64,000 bases of DNA from Wuchereria bancrofti. Its lineage: Eukaryota; Nematoda; Chromadorea; Rhabditida; Onchocercidae. The stretch is from contig SSBO01000001.1 of NCBI GenBank assembly GCA_005281725.1, positions 3,270,399 to 3,334,398 of the forward strand, in the 5' to 3' direction. The translations under genes and the position numbers were made by a program. This document shows positions 54,301-64,000 of this stretch, one piece after another. Position 1 is the first letter of the stretch; the number at the start of each line of letters is the position of its first letter. The notes beneath the pieces were generated by a model. That model was given only the letters and a program-made list of their open reading frames with translations. It searched no databases and had not been told where the DNA came from.

Positions 54301-54443
54301 TTTAGAAATTTTTTTTTTTTGCAGCTCGTGAGGCGAAATTATATGATTTGGAGCATGATCTATACGGAAAGCTGATTTATATTTTGCGATCTTCAGAAGC
54401 ATTAATTCGTTATACGCAGTATAAAATGAAAAATATTATCTAA
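39378..54443 (+). CDS. pezo-1: Piezo mechanosensitive ion channel, compact form
   Basis: Piezo proteins are trimeric stretch-gated cation channels. In-frame exon chain: 39378-39390, 39593-39825, 40145-40304, 40598-40696, 40764-40897, 41174-41413, 41659-41853, 42295-42499, 43744-43898, 44005-44120, 44190-44436, 44780-44870, 45318-45408, 45505-45558, 45723-45865, 46246-46330, 46888-47062, 47251-47348, 47585-47825, 47973-48161, 48406-48454, 48859-49094, 49417-49538, 49772-49933, 50305-50452, 50867-50986, 51355-51417, 51834-51968, 52246-52390, 52698-52792, 52959-53119; unresolved pieces to 54052; about 54053-54195, 54325-54443. The sum is about 1580 aa (usual Piezo 2400-2500). Family matches in order: YANFIVYKFGYE; LLFDVLTFAALLLQLR; HFQRTVIDTRADRIV (beam region); ILDRIIYLKRAIRVKF; SSAFQVRDGYP; ATILDW (anchor); VPNGDLMYENP (cap); and C-terminal LYDLEHDLYGKLIYILRSSE. 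Dozens of hydrophobic segments fit the blade. The four-codon first exon and the exons between 53120 and 54052 are weak. Confidence 0.85.
42700..43100. repeat. T-rich low-complexity block in a Piezo intron
   Basis: Within the 1.24-kb intron 42500-43743, about 400 bp consist mainly of T runs and TATTTATAAG-like words. Short open frames here on both strands (for example 42866-43075 minus, 42897-43109 plus) follow from the skewed composition. Exon 42295-42499 joins 43744-43898 in phase without them. Confidence 0.6.
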
Positions 54444-56167
54444 ATGCTGCTAGTTCTCTAATTAAAGTTGATTCAGTTACAAATTCTTAATCTTGAACTG
54501 TTATTTATCATTAAAAATAAGGTGAAAAATGGATTAACAGCAGGGAACCATGTGCCTTCCGGATCAACAAGCCAGTCGAATTTTGAATTTTTCGGTTGAA
54601 TAATAATAATAATAATAATAGAGCTGTTGTTTCCTGTGAATCGAGATGTTAATACATTATCAACCAGTCAGTTAATCAACAATAATAATAATTAATAATA
54701 ATAATGGTAACAATAATAATAGCAATAATAATAAATAATACAACAATAAGTAACAAGTAAATAATAATGAGTAGTAAATAAATGATAAGTAATAAATAAT
54801 AAACGATGAGAAGTAATAATAACAATAATGGTAAATTATAATAATAAAGAAGTGGTTCCGTGGGAGCTTTGTTTGACAATTTTGGAAACTTGTTAACAGG
54901 GAAAGTTAAGAAAGTTTTTTGGAAACGTTCCACAAAATTTTGATTCGTGATCATTGGCTGTACATTGCTTCTACAGTTAATTCCAAAATTTTTCGCCTAT
55001 CCCAATCATATCACTGCCACTTATCTGTACAGCATATCACCGCTGAGATAATCACCCAAGAATTGGAAAAACTTTCTGACAGTTAGGTAGATCAGAATGC
55101 TTTCTGCTTTTTTGCCACTCCCTTATAGAGTTGCTGACTTTCCTTTGACACATCAGTCTCCAACATTTCATGTGCTGTGCAATTCTAGGTTACGTTCTCT
55201 ATGATACCCTCCGTTCTATACTGCTACAAATATTACCGTTTCATATGTCTTTTAGGCTAGTCATTTACTTAAACATACTCAAAATGGTGCTGCTAATTTT
55301 TAGAGACATTCTTTGGAAAAATCTCATCTCATTGTATTTCTTTTTAATTCTGGCGATTTTATTCTAACTCCTTCAGTATTTTGAAAATTCAGTCCATTTT
55401 CAAATTCAAGTTTCTAAATGTCATTTCGACTTTTGTGTAAATTTTGTTGTCGATGAATAAATTGACAGAATTATAATATGTAACTATACAAATATGTCAG
55501 ATTTAACTGACTTCTATGTATTTTTACTTTAGCTGATTTGTTCGGCAACGGATAGATGGTTTTTTTCTTTTTTTAAATTATGTCTTTGCGTTTTTTAGAA
55601 AATAATGTGGTGGCTAAGAAATTCACGCTGGAAATAGAAATTATTAACTGCCCACTTTTTCTCCTTATAGTTGATAATAACTACAGTTTATGATATTTCG
55701 GTGTCACTGATTATCATGCTCTCACGATTTCTTGAAAATTTAGAAATTTTGAAATTCCAAAAGGGTTCACAGTACACTATGCAAATATCTGTTAAGTTAT
55801 CCCAATATATGTGCATAAATGACAATTTCATGATAACTTTTTCCAAATATTTACAAGATCTGCAAATCATAACTGCCTCAACTAATCAAAATTACAAGGT
55901 TTTTACTAATTTTGATTACATCCAAAAATAAGGTAGTTATGGTTCGAACAATAAAGAAGAAAGCAGTAGCAGCAATGTCTTAATTAGGAGTAGAATTAGA
56001 AATTAAATTAGCAAAACTTTTCTCGTTTGAGAGCAAATTTTGACTGAATTTCAAAGGATTTCTTGCTGTGGTTGTGCACTTCACAAAACAAAAACTTTTG
56101 CGTTATGTTGTTTTCTTCTTTTATCTTCATATTATTTTTAATTCAATAATTTTGAATTTTAGAACCA
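54444..56167. other. Intergenic region between the Piezo and coiled-coil genes
   Basis: Holds the Piezo 3' end, a trinucleotide-repeat tract (54600-54846), and AT-rich sequence. Short plus-strand frames (55170-55367, 55671-55931) are hydrophobic or biased and have no recognisable family; the second ends at a possible donor (AAG before GTTTTT, about 55899) and might be an untranslated or alternative exon. TTTTAG at 56157-56162 is directly before the next gene. Confidence 0.5.
54600..54846. repeat. AAT/TAA trinucleotide microsatellite region
   Basis: Pure (TAA)n occupies about 54600-54620. A degenerate tract of AATAATAAT mixed with AACAAT, AAGTAAT and GAGTAGT words covers about 54677-54846. 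It produces a meaningless tyrosine/leucine-rich open frame on the minus strand. Confidence 0.9.
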
Positions 56168-59100
56168 ATGAAGCGCATTTTTCGAGAAAGGTCTGCAAGA
56201 AATTCCTGTTCAAATTGTCAGATTATGCAATTTAAAATAGAAATTCTTAATGCCAAAGTTAGACTTCAATAATTTTTTGTAATAGCAATTGATATTCCAT
56301 TTACTCTTCACTTTTTACCATTCACTGTTTGCCCTTTTCATATTTTAAAAAAAATTATAAAAATTGAATAAAAGTATAAAAATGAAAAAATTATAAAAAT
56401 CACTAAATTTCTATGAGAAGCGAATATCGCATGATTCATTCTAACTGGGATTTTTGATGAACAGTCAAATTCATATTTCAGCTCGATGAACTGCAAGTGA
56501 AACACAAAGGATGTACTAACAGTCACATTTCTAACAATTCTGAAATGACGGTTTGTGATTCTTTGTTTCTACGTATCTTTCCTCTCTCTATGCTATAGAT
56601 GATCAACCATCATGTATTGCAAGATTAGAATAAGTGGGAGAACTTTTTTAATTCAATTTTATCTTGTAAAAGAAGCTAGAGTGATTTGGATTGAAAAAAA
56701 AGATGACTAAGTCTTTAACTCACTAAAGACTGATTAAACTTTAATGTTTCTAGTGAGAGTAATCTTAATGCTTAGTAGTCCATTACAAGTTACTCATTGT
56801 TAATTGCAAATCATAAGTCAATGAAGTTTTAAGCTTTAAATTCATTATGACGGCAAGTAGTTTCGAACTAAATTTTGAAAAGCAATTACTTTTGTTAATT
56901 ACTAAGAAATAGTTATTTCTTTGGGCATACTGTTATATCTCGTATCAACTTTCACTCAGTAATCTCAGATCTTATTTCAGGTCGGGAATGCAAAGAGAAG
57001 TATTAAGGTGTTTGCTCGTACCACAGATGTAATTAATTGGAAGGCTCGATGCGTAAGTTATTTGGTTTAATAGTCGTTCAAGGCCAGTAATTTCGTCCCC
57101 AAAATTTGTCATGTTTGATGAGAGTTACATATGTCAGCTTTATCCACCCATTGATTGACTTGTCGGTATTTTTCATATTTTAAGAAGATAAAGCAAGCTC
57201 AAAGCTTCTTTTGCCGTAATAATAAATGAATTACTATTTAACATTACAGATAGATATGTCAACTATAATCAGTTGTCTCTTCTTTGCCAGCAATGTTAAT
57301 ACCATTTTCTGGATCTTAACAAGAGGGACAGTGAGACATTTTAGTGTTGTTATCTTAATTCATCGCTAAATAATGAAATGGCACTTTTGAAGAAGTATTA
57401 ACGTCTTTATTAAAGAGAAGTCTCGAAAAAGAATTCAAACAGCTCAGGGAAGATGCGCTCAGTCAGGAAAGCGCTTTTCAGTCAGAAATCGAACAGTATC
57501 AAAATGAAAAAGATAAGTTGGGGGAACAGGTAATACTTGTACTCTGTATGGTTTTGAAAATTAGCGCTGCCTGAATCTATTTTTTTTTTCAGTGATACAG
57601 ATAGAAATGTTTTTTTTTTTTACTTTCATTGGTACATTCAGCTACATGACGTTGAACACAAAATTGTCGATCTGAACGCAGCACTGCAGAAAAATTGTAA
57701 CGAAGGTGTAGAACTGTTGGCAGTGAAGCAGGTGGATTTTTAAAATTATTGATCACACTTTTAAATTATTTATTGTCTGGATACAGAAAAATACTTTTTC
57801 CCTGTAAAAATTCAAAATTCGTCATAGGAGGATCAAGTTGACATGGCTGAAACTCGGAAAATGTTGCTAGATTTTTGGGAAAAAGAAACTTTATATCCCA
57901 TATATTACTATGATTACTTTTGTCATGTTCTACTGGATTAACAGCTATTCTTATTCCATGAAGTTATTTATGATATTATTATTTATGTAGAATGTGGAAA
58001 AAAGATTCAAGGAAAAACTTGAGAAACAAAAGAGAGAAGTGGAAAATGCCGTAAGAGGAAGAATGGAGGAGATAAAGCGACAATGTCATCTGACAGCTTT
58101 GGAAATCGTTCAATATGAACTTATGCTCAAAAAAGCTCATGAAGAAAATATGGAACTTTGCTATCGCTTTTACAAAGTTGATAATTCTCTCCAAAGCGTG
58201 AAATTTGCTACAGAGGAACCAGCGAATTTCCAAAGCCAATTAAAGGAAAAGTTAGGTGCGCTTGTGAAGAAATTTAGAAATGAGGCAAACAATTCGAAGA
58301 AGAAGATGATGATGTACGTCTTGAATAATTTTGAGGCTGCGGTAAAAGTCATCCTAAGTGATGAGCCTCATTTCTGTTACTTGATCAAATCAGGCATAGC
58401 CTTGGCTTTTGCAGGAAATGAAGAAATAAATGAAAAGGTATGCAGCATTCTTTTTTTATTTTCTATAATATACAAATGTCATCACATTTCAATTCTAATA
58501 AAACAAATGTAAAGTGAAATGAATTGTGGTATGATGATCAAGATTACTTGCTTGTTTTACTGTTTTGCTAAAGAAAGAAAGAGAGAGACAAATGATGGCT
58601 GTAGACTCATCAAGGTGTAATTATAACTCCGTGTTTGAAATGAAAAATAGTCTGCTATTGACTTATTTTCTCACTTGGCTTTTAGGTTAAATTACATTCT
58701 TCTTTATTTCCAGAATTCCAAATATTAGATTGCAGGCTTAATTAGATTACAAGTTAAAAGAAATTGAAAGAACTTTGATAATTTTTAGTCGAAAATAACA
58801 ATCGCAAACAGCGGTAGGAAGGAGAAATCTGATAGGAAAGAAAAGAAGAAAGCTTTGATGGTGCGAATTTACATGAAATTTCTTTCATAGAACTATTGAT
58901 AGCTAAATGATCACTGTGGTTAACTAAATGATTTATCGTTGGTGATGGTCGCTGTTGAAGAGATTCACGATATTTGCATCCAGTTTACTGTCCAGTTTTA
59001 TCCTGCAGCTGAGTTTGTCATTGTTTTTCTGGAACCTAACAATGAAATAAAGGCTACAAAGACTATATCAAATGACTGAACAATTTCAGGACTGCAATGA

Positions 59101-60058
59101 ATTGACTTCACAAATCTATTCTCTACTGGAGTTCTATCAGAAACGAGCGGAAAACCTGACTAAAAATGTTTGGCATATCACTAATCGTGTGGGAAGGATA
59201 GAACAGATAATGGTTACGTCAACGAAATCTAATTTCAGTTTTTGAAACAACGTTACCATATATATCAATTCTATACATCTGATCCGATTCTGAAAAGTTT
59301 GAGACATCCATCAGTTTCTTTACTTTCGATTACAAATTCCTTTACTTCGGCAATATTTTACTACCACATTATGGTAGTAAAATATGTAAGAGACTACTAG
59401 AACTGCATTAAAAAAAAACATATTAATTCTGGAATGCCATTACTTAAATCTTTAACTATTTCTTCAAAAGCTTACTCTGCAAAATATTAGAGACAATTTG
59501 TAGAAACGTGTGGGTGATTCGAGTAATATTCTTACTATGAACGAATGTACGTATAGTATTTCCCAAAATATGCGAGAACTAGAAGATATGAATAAGAAAT
59601 TTGAAATACTACATAAAGAAACCAGCGAGATGTGTCAGAAAATAAGGTCAGAGATTTGGAATAGCAAGGAATTAGAGAAACTGATGGTGGAAGGAAATAG
59701 ATTAGTAGAGATTTGCAAGAGGATTGCCTACAAACAACAGGTATGTTTTGAAAGACTTTATCGAAGTCGTAATTTTCTAAATGTTTCCGATTTTATATGA
59801 TGGACGGAATTATGGCTGACTAGCCGACCTTTCCTTTCGAGAATGAATTTGTGAAATTGAAGCTCATAGAACTTGGTATCTCTCAATTTTCAAAATGAAA
59901 AGTACTCATCCCGCATTTTCTCAGGAAGTAGAACAATTTCTAATTGAGTCAAGAAGATGCATGTTTAGGAACTGGGAATAAAGCAAGTTAACGCAGAACT
60001 AAAATATGGTCAACTACGTAAACAAATCCTTGCTGGTTTAAAAGTGTTTCGCTTTTAA
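56168..60058 (+). CDS. Coiled-coil protein of unknown family
   Basis: Exons: 56168-56257, 56482-56550, 56981-57052, 57416-57529, 57642-57731, 57828-57926 (end uncertain), 57991-58437, 59090-59212, 59504-59740, 59969-60058. They encode about 476 aa and every intron is phase 0. The ATG lies 5 bases after an acceptor-like TTTTAG, fitting trans-splicing. The protein is rich in Glu, Lys, Gln and Leu, with heptad-like stretches such as SLEKEFKQLREDALSQE, HDVEHKIVDLNAALQKN and RFKEKLEKQKREVENAVRGR (exon 7). The end of exon 7 is more globular (LNNFEAAVKVILSDEPHFCY). No enzyme motif, signal peptide or membrane segment is visible. Structural, cytoskeletal or centrosomal roles are common for such proteins, but that is only a guess. 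It is convergent with the SWAP-70-like gene. Confidence 0.75.
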
Positions 60059-60995
60059 AAATTTGATGTTATTTTCGAAAAGAACCTAAAGGCAATGACG
60101 CAATACTAAGAGGCTTATCTACAGAAAATATCGTGTAATGGGAGTTTTTCCTCTTTTTTTTTTCAAATTTCTTAGATGAACTCCTAATTCGAATCATTTC
60201 TTTCTACATTAAAATTACATTTGAAAGCATATAATAAGCTTTGGAAATAAATCATACCTGCAGCTTGGATGATATGAATGTAGATAGCTTTTTCAATGTA
60301 GTTATTTTTTCATGATGTTTTGTGTTTAATTCTTGCTACAAATCCGGATGTTTTTTTTTTCTTGTGAGATGCCCTTGTAATGTCATAATATAGTACCTAA
60401 AGTAGTTTTCGATTTGCTTACTTTACATATATAGCTTATGTTCCAGTGCTTCTTTTATCCTACACTTCATATTATCGTCAATATTACATGTCATACTTAA
60501 TTTTTTGCATTTTACTTTACTAACTAAACAATACATTAGCTGGTTGTTCGGCTTTGTGTGTGAATATTTTGAATTGATGCAGATGTGGGTACTGAATGCT
60601 GTTCCATAAATGATTCAGTTCAAAGTGACCACTTTTACTGCACTGTAACATAAAGCAACAAAAATTCACCACCTGGCTCAGGGCGTCAATTTTCTCAGGT
60701 GCAAGAAAAATCTCACACTTTAAGCCAGTTGCCTTTTTCACTACATATATGCTTGACGATGAGATAGGCTATATTATTTGGGACACAAAACTTTTATGCA
60801 TATACTTGTTTCTACATAACCTGTAGATAACATATCGTTAGACGACTTTTGGTAATCGCTACGTACATCAGAATTCTCTCTTCAAGATGCCATGAATCTT
60901 CTTAAGTCCTCCTCTTTCTCCTACAACATTTATATATTTTTGGACTCCACCACTTAGTTTATTTAAGAAATATTATTATCTAATATTTCGAAGCT
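60059..60995. other. Convergent intergenic region
   Basis: Lies between two genes that point at each other, so it should hold two 3' UTRs. It is T-rich with no supported coding sequence. A 73-codon minus-strand frame at 60520-60741 has no recognisable homology and is treated as chance. Confidence 0.55.
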
Positions 60996-63877
60996 TCAAA
61001 CTTCCAGGAAGGCTTTTGTCGTTCGGGGATTATTGTTGCAATTTTCATCGTGATTCCTGACCAAACCCTGCAACTTTTCCTCCAGCTTTTCACACCTCTC
61101 ACGTTCTTCATCAAGCATCCTAAAGTGAAAAAACTGAGTTTTAAGTAAGGTTAAAATTAAAACTCAATTCAATTTCAACCCATTATCAGAAGTTACTGTG
61201 CCATTAATTCATCTATTCATTATAAAGACTGTTAGTTATCAAAAAGAGATCAACCTCCAACAGAAAATAACATCTCAATAAACATTTCAGTAATTTCCAT
61301 ACTACCTAGCTTTCCGCTTAACTGTATGTGCAAATAACTTTCATTTACGCATCTAATTAAACATAAGTGAGTTCGCTAAATATGACCCCTGTTAAATCAG
61401 TTCCGAGCACACATATATGTATTCATATTTAACAAATTTGAAGTAAAAGATATAAATGCTGTTGCTCTCAATAGCATGCCAATCCTGCAAACGGGAAAGT
61501 TTTGCGTAATTTGCATCACTGCTCATGAAAATGTTACATACATTTTCTTGAATTCTAGTTCAACACAACATTCCTACCTAGTAGCTATCGTTCTTACGAT
61601 TTCTTCATCGCGAAGGGCTCTTCTTTGATCGTCCAGCAATTGCATCAATCGTTCATTTTCACACTCAAGTGCCAGTCTCCAGGACAAATTTTTATCCCGT
61701 AATACAGGGCACTCTGTGTTGCGCGAACATTCCCGGTCATACTTCTGCAAATCCTCCACCGATCTTCGCTCTATAGCCAAATTCATTGCTATAATTTTAC
61801 TGATAAAAATTGATTCGATCTTTCAAACATCTTTAGTTTTATGATCCTTCTTCCGTACAATAAAATTGCAGTTCATACGTTATTAAATGATTAAAGCAGG
61901 CATTACTGAATATCCAGTGCTTTCGTCGTAGTTCATCGAAATGACCAAATTCGTATTTCTGCTTCGATTCTGCGGTAAGTAACCATGTAAATCGTTCCTC
62001 ATCAAATGTGCCTACCTAATATTATTATCAAGGGTTAAACACTCATATCAGCATAGAATTTCTTATATTATTTCTTAGTTCTAAAATTAAGCGTCTCATA
62101 TCGACTACTCACGATGTCAGTGGAATATCTTTCCTAATTAACAGTAATCAGATTGCTCCGTCTCAATGCAGAAGCTTTCATCAATGATATCTGAGAGTTA
62201 AAAATCTTCACAACACCGACTTGCAATATGGCTCACTTTGAGCTTTCCTCCTATCATATATCTTTTATTTCTATGATGGTTATTTCTGTGATTAGTGGCA
62301 ATCATTGCGGAAGCATATTTTTCGGAAATTTCAGGCTAGATAAGGACGGATGATCAACAAAATGGAATAATGATCGTATAATTTCGTATAATTTTTCTCA
62401 CCGATAAAGAAAAGAACCAACTTGAACAGATGATGTTTGATCGATAGCGATTGTTCTCCTATTTCTAACAGTTGTCGATTTATGCAAAGGCCACAGATGT
62501 ATTGCACCAGGTGTTATGGTACACCAGTAAGCTCGCCATTTAGAATTATTGTTTCCTATCAGGTAACGTTTCTTTTTATTGCTTTTGCTACAGTGCAGTA
62601 GAAAACCCTGGAGTTAAAAATTGGATAATTACAATTCTCGAAAAAGAAAAGTATTTCACTATACATTATAAGAGATAAATATTACATCATCCTAAATTTA
62701 GTTTTTTTGTAAAAAATATCTCAAAACTGCTTATAATCTTGCTCAGCAAGTAATGTCTTCATACGCTACCTTCACAAGAGACTATGGTTGATATTCAACT
62801 TAACTAATCTAAAATGAATCAGATAGGAAAGGTGAAGGACTCATCAGCAAATGCTAACCATTCCAGGATGTTCCGATGATTCATGCCAATTTTGGTTAGT
62901 TTGCAATCATAAATCTGAACTTGCGTTTCGCTTCAAATTTAGCTAGTTAAACTAAAGCTGACGTACTAAATATTTTAAGACTGAAGGATTTCGTTGAATG
63001 TATCTTGCAGATTCAGATCATTCCAAAATCTATACGTTACGAAATTTTTACAATAGAAACTGGTAAGCACCGTACCTTTTACACTATTCAGTTATCTTTT
63101 TCTTTCCATTTCTTATTTTTCATGTAACAAAACAGTGTGGAGTTAAATTACTAATGAAGCAAAGATCAAATTAATAAATCGCCACCGGGAAGTTAATGTT
63201 CACATTACACAATTAGCGATTAACACAATGTTTTGTAATAATGTTCGTTCCGAAAACTGTAAAGTACCAGCCAGATAAAGCCAAATTCAATCCTCTAAAC
63301 TTATCCTGCTCTTTTGCATAACTTTAGAAAAACTCCATAAATTGCAGACCTTACAAATAACATACTCTACATATCGCTCAAAAATCCTGTCTACCAGTGG
63401 TTCGAACTGTTTTCGATCCGGGAACAGCAAATCACACATCCGCAACAAATCATGAAAAGTTATGGCGTTGGACCGTATCAAAGTTGGTAAACTGTTTTGT
63501 GCGTACTCAATTCCATGATTTAGCCTGGAATGATTGGAAATGAAATCACTCTTTAATTATTTCGTCGAAAATTAAGTAAATGAGATACAATGATCTGGAC
63601 ACTTCCGATCGAAAATTCATCCGCTTCGATATTATTTTCAGTTTATTATTTCTATAATTTCTACCACATCTTCTGATAACTTTTGCGTGACTCCAGAATC
63701 TGCGTCCGAAAATGATCACCTGAACAACTGTCCAATGATAAAATGAGCTTGATGTGGACTTATATGGTGTTGATTATCACTAAATACGATAAACAAACGA
63801 TGGAGACGTTGTAGCAATGGATCTTCAGTGAATACATCCAAAATTTTCACTGCTGAGGCTGATGATTTTTGAGTCAT
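60996..63877 (-). CDS. SWAP-70/DEF6-like PH-domain and coiled-coil protein
   Basis: Minus-strand exons: 63877-63720, 63524-63350, 62607-62418, 62011-61907, 61788-61578, 61119-60996; all phases close, giving 320 aa (SWAP-70 about 585). Residues 1-111 resemble the EF-hand-like region before the SWAP-70 PH domain (HRLFIVFSDNQHHISPHQ; FHDLLRMCDLLFPDRKQF). A PH domain follows at about 112-210: GFLLH, then KWRAYWCTITPGAIHLWPLH, then RFTWLLTAESKQKYEF, with the expected C-terminal helix tryptophan at about 207 (RRKHW). The coiled coil contains LMQLLDDQRRALRDEEIVR and MLDEERERCEKLEEKLQ, close to the SWAP-70 LQEALEDERQARQDEETVR segment. Known relatives bind phosphoinositides and actin and act on Rac-type GTPases; that role here is inferred. 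The tail is short, and more N-terminal exons could lie beyond the window, although a stop precedes the ATG in frame. Confidence 0.82.
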
Positions 63878-64000
63878 TCGGGTTAGTTGAATTATGCAAT
63901 CATAACAGGGCTTTTAAGTGTATATGTTGGAATTGAATGACTTAAGCACCTAAAAAAATTCTTGAAAGCTTATATTTTAATACAAAGAAAAAAATAAGGA
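63878..64000. other. 5' flank of the SWAP-70-like gene, window edge
   Basis: Only 123 bp remain. Read on the minus strand, an in-frame stop (TGA) lies about 21 bases before the ATG, and no clear acceptor adjoins the start. No other feature is seen. Confidence 0.4.

Noticed and set aside
54676..54954. Leucine/tyrosine-rich minus-strand frame
   Set aside because: It is a translation of the AAT/TAA microsatellite.

Overview
This 64 kb window is nuclear DNA from a nematode. It is AT-rich, its genes are split into many short exons by GT..AG introns of about 150-1200 bp with AT-rich interiors, and several start codons sit a few bases after a pyrimidine-AG acceptor, as expected for spliced-leader trans-splicing. 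Gene structure and protein content suggest a parasitic nematode of the filarial/spirurid type; that placement is inference. No bacterial, viral or clearly mobile DNA was recognised.

Layout, left to right. 260-9974 (+): NFX1-type zinc-finger protein (RING, NF-X1 cysteine knuckles, R3H). 11092-19287 (+): RanGAP1 homologue whose leucine-rich-repeat region is present twice. 21077-25144 (+): mitochondrial ATP synthase beta subunit. 26129-31822 (+): PRMT5, the symmetric arginine methyltransferase. 32907-35220 (+): peroxin PEX10, followed after 153 bp by 35374-38242 (+), mitochondrial tryptophanyl-tRNA synthetase; the two look like an operon pair. 39378-54443 (+): a Piezo mechanosensitive channel, unusually compact. 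56168-60058 (+): a coiled-coil protein of unknown family. 60996-63877 (-): a SWAP-70/DEF6-like PH-domain protein, convergent with the coiled-coil gene. Intergenic stretches are 0.15-1.8 kb and hold simple repeats and small direct repeats.

The genes are mostly housekeeping and do not form one pathway. Nuclear transport (RanGAP), RNA/arginine-methyl biology (NFX1, PRMT5), mitochondrial function (ATP synthase, WARS2), peroxisome import (PEX10) and membrane sensing/actin signalling (Piezo, SWAP-70-like) lie side by side. I built exon models by hand from splice phases and family alignment. Every junction listed keeps frame unless I say otherwise.

Points most worth a second look: the exon-by-exon internal duplication in RanGAP, whose second copy has lost the exon with the catalytic arginine; replacement of the SUMO-acceptor lysine of RanGAP1 by arginine; the short Piezo with a degenerate anchor motif; two apparent non-GT donors; and a probable single-base homopolymer problem at the PRMT5 C-terminus.
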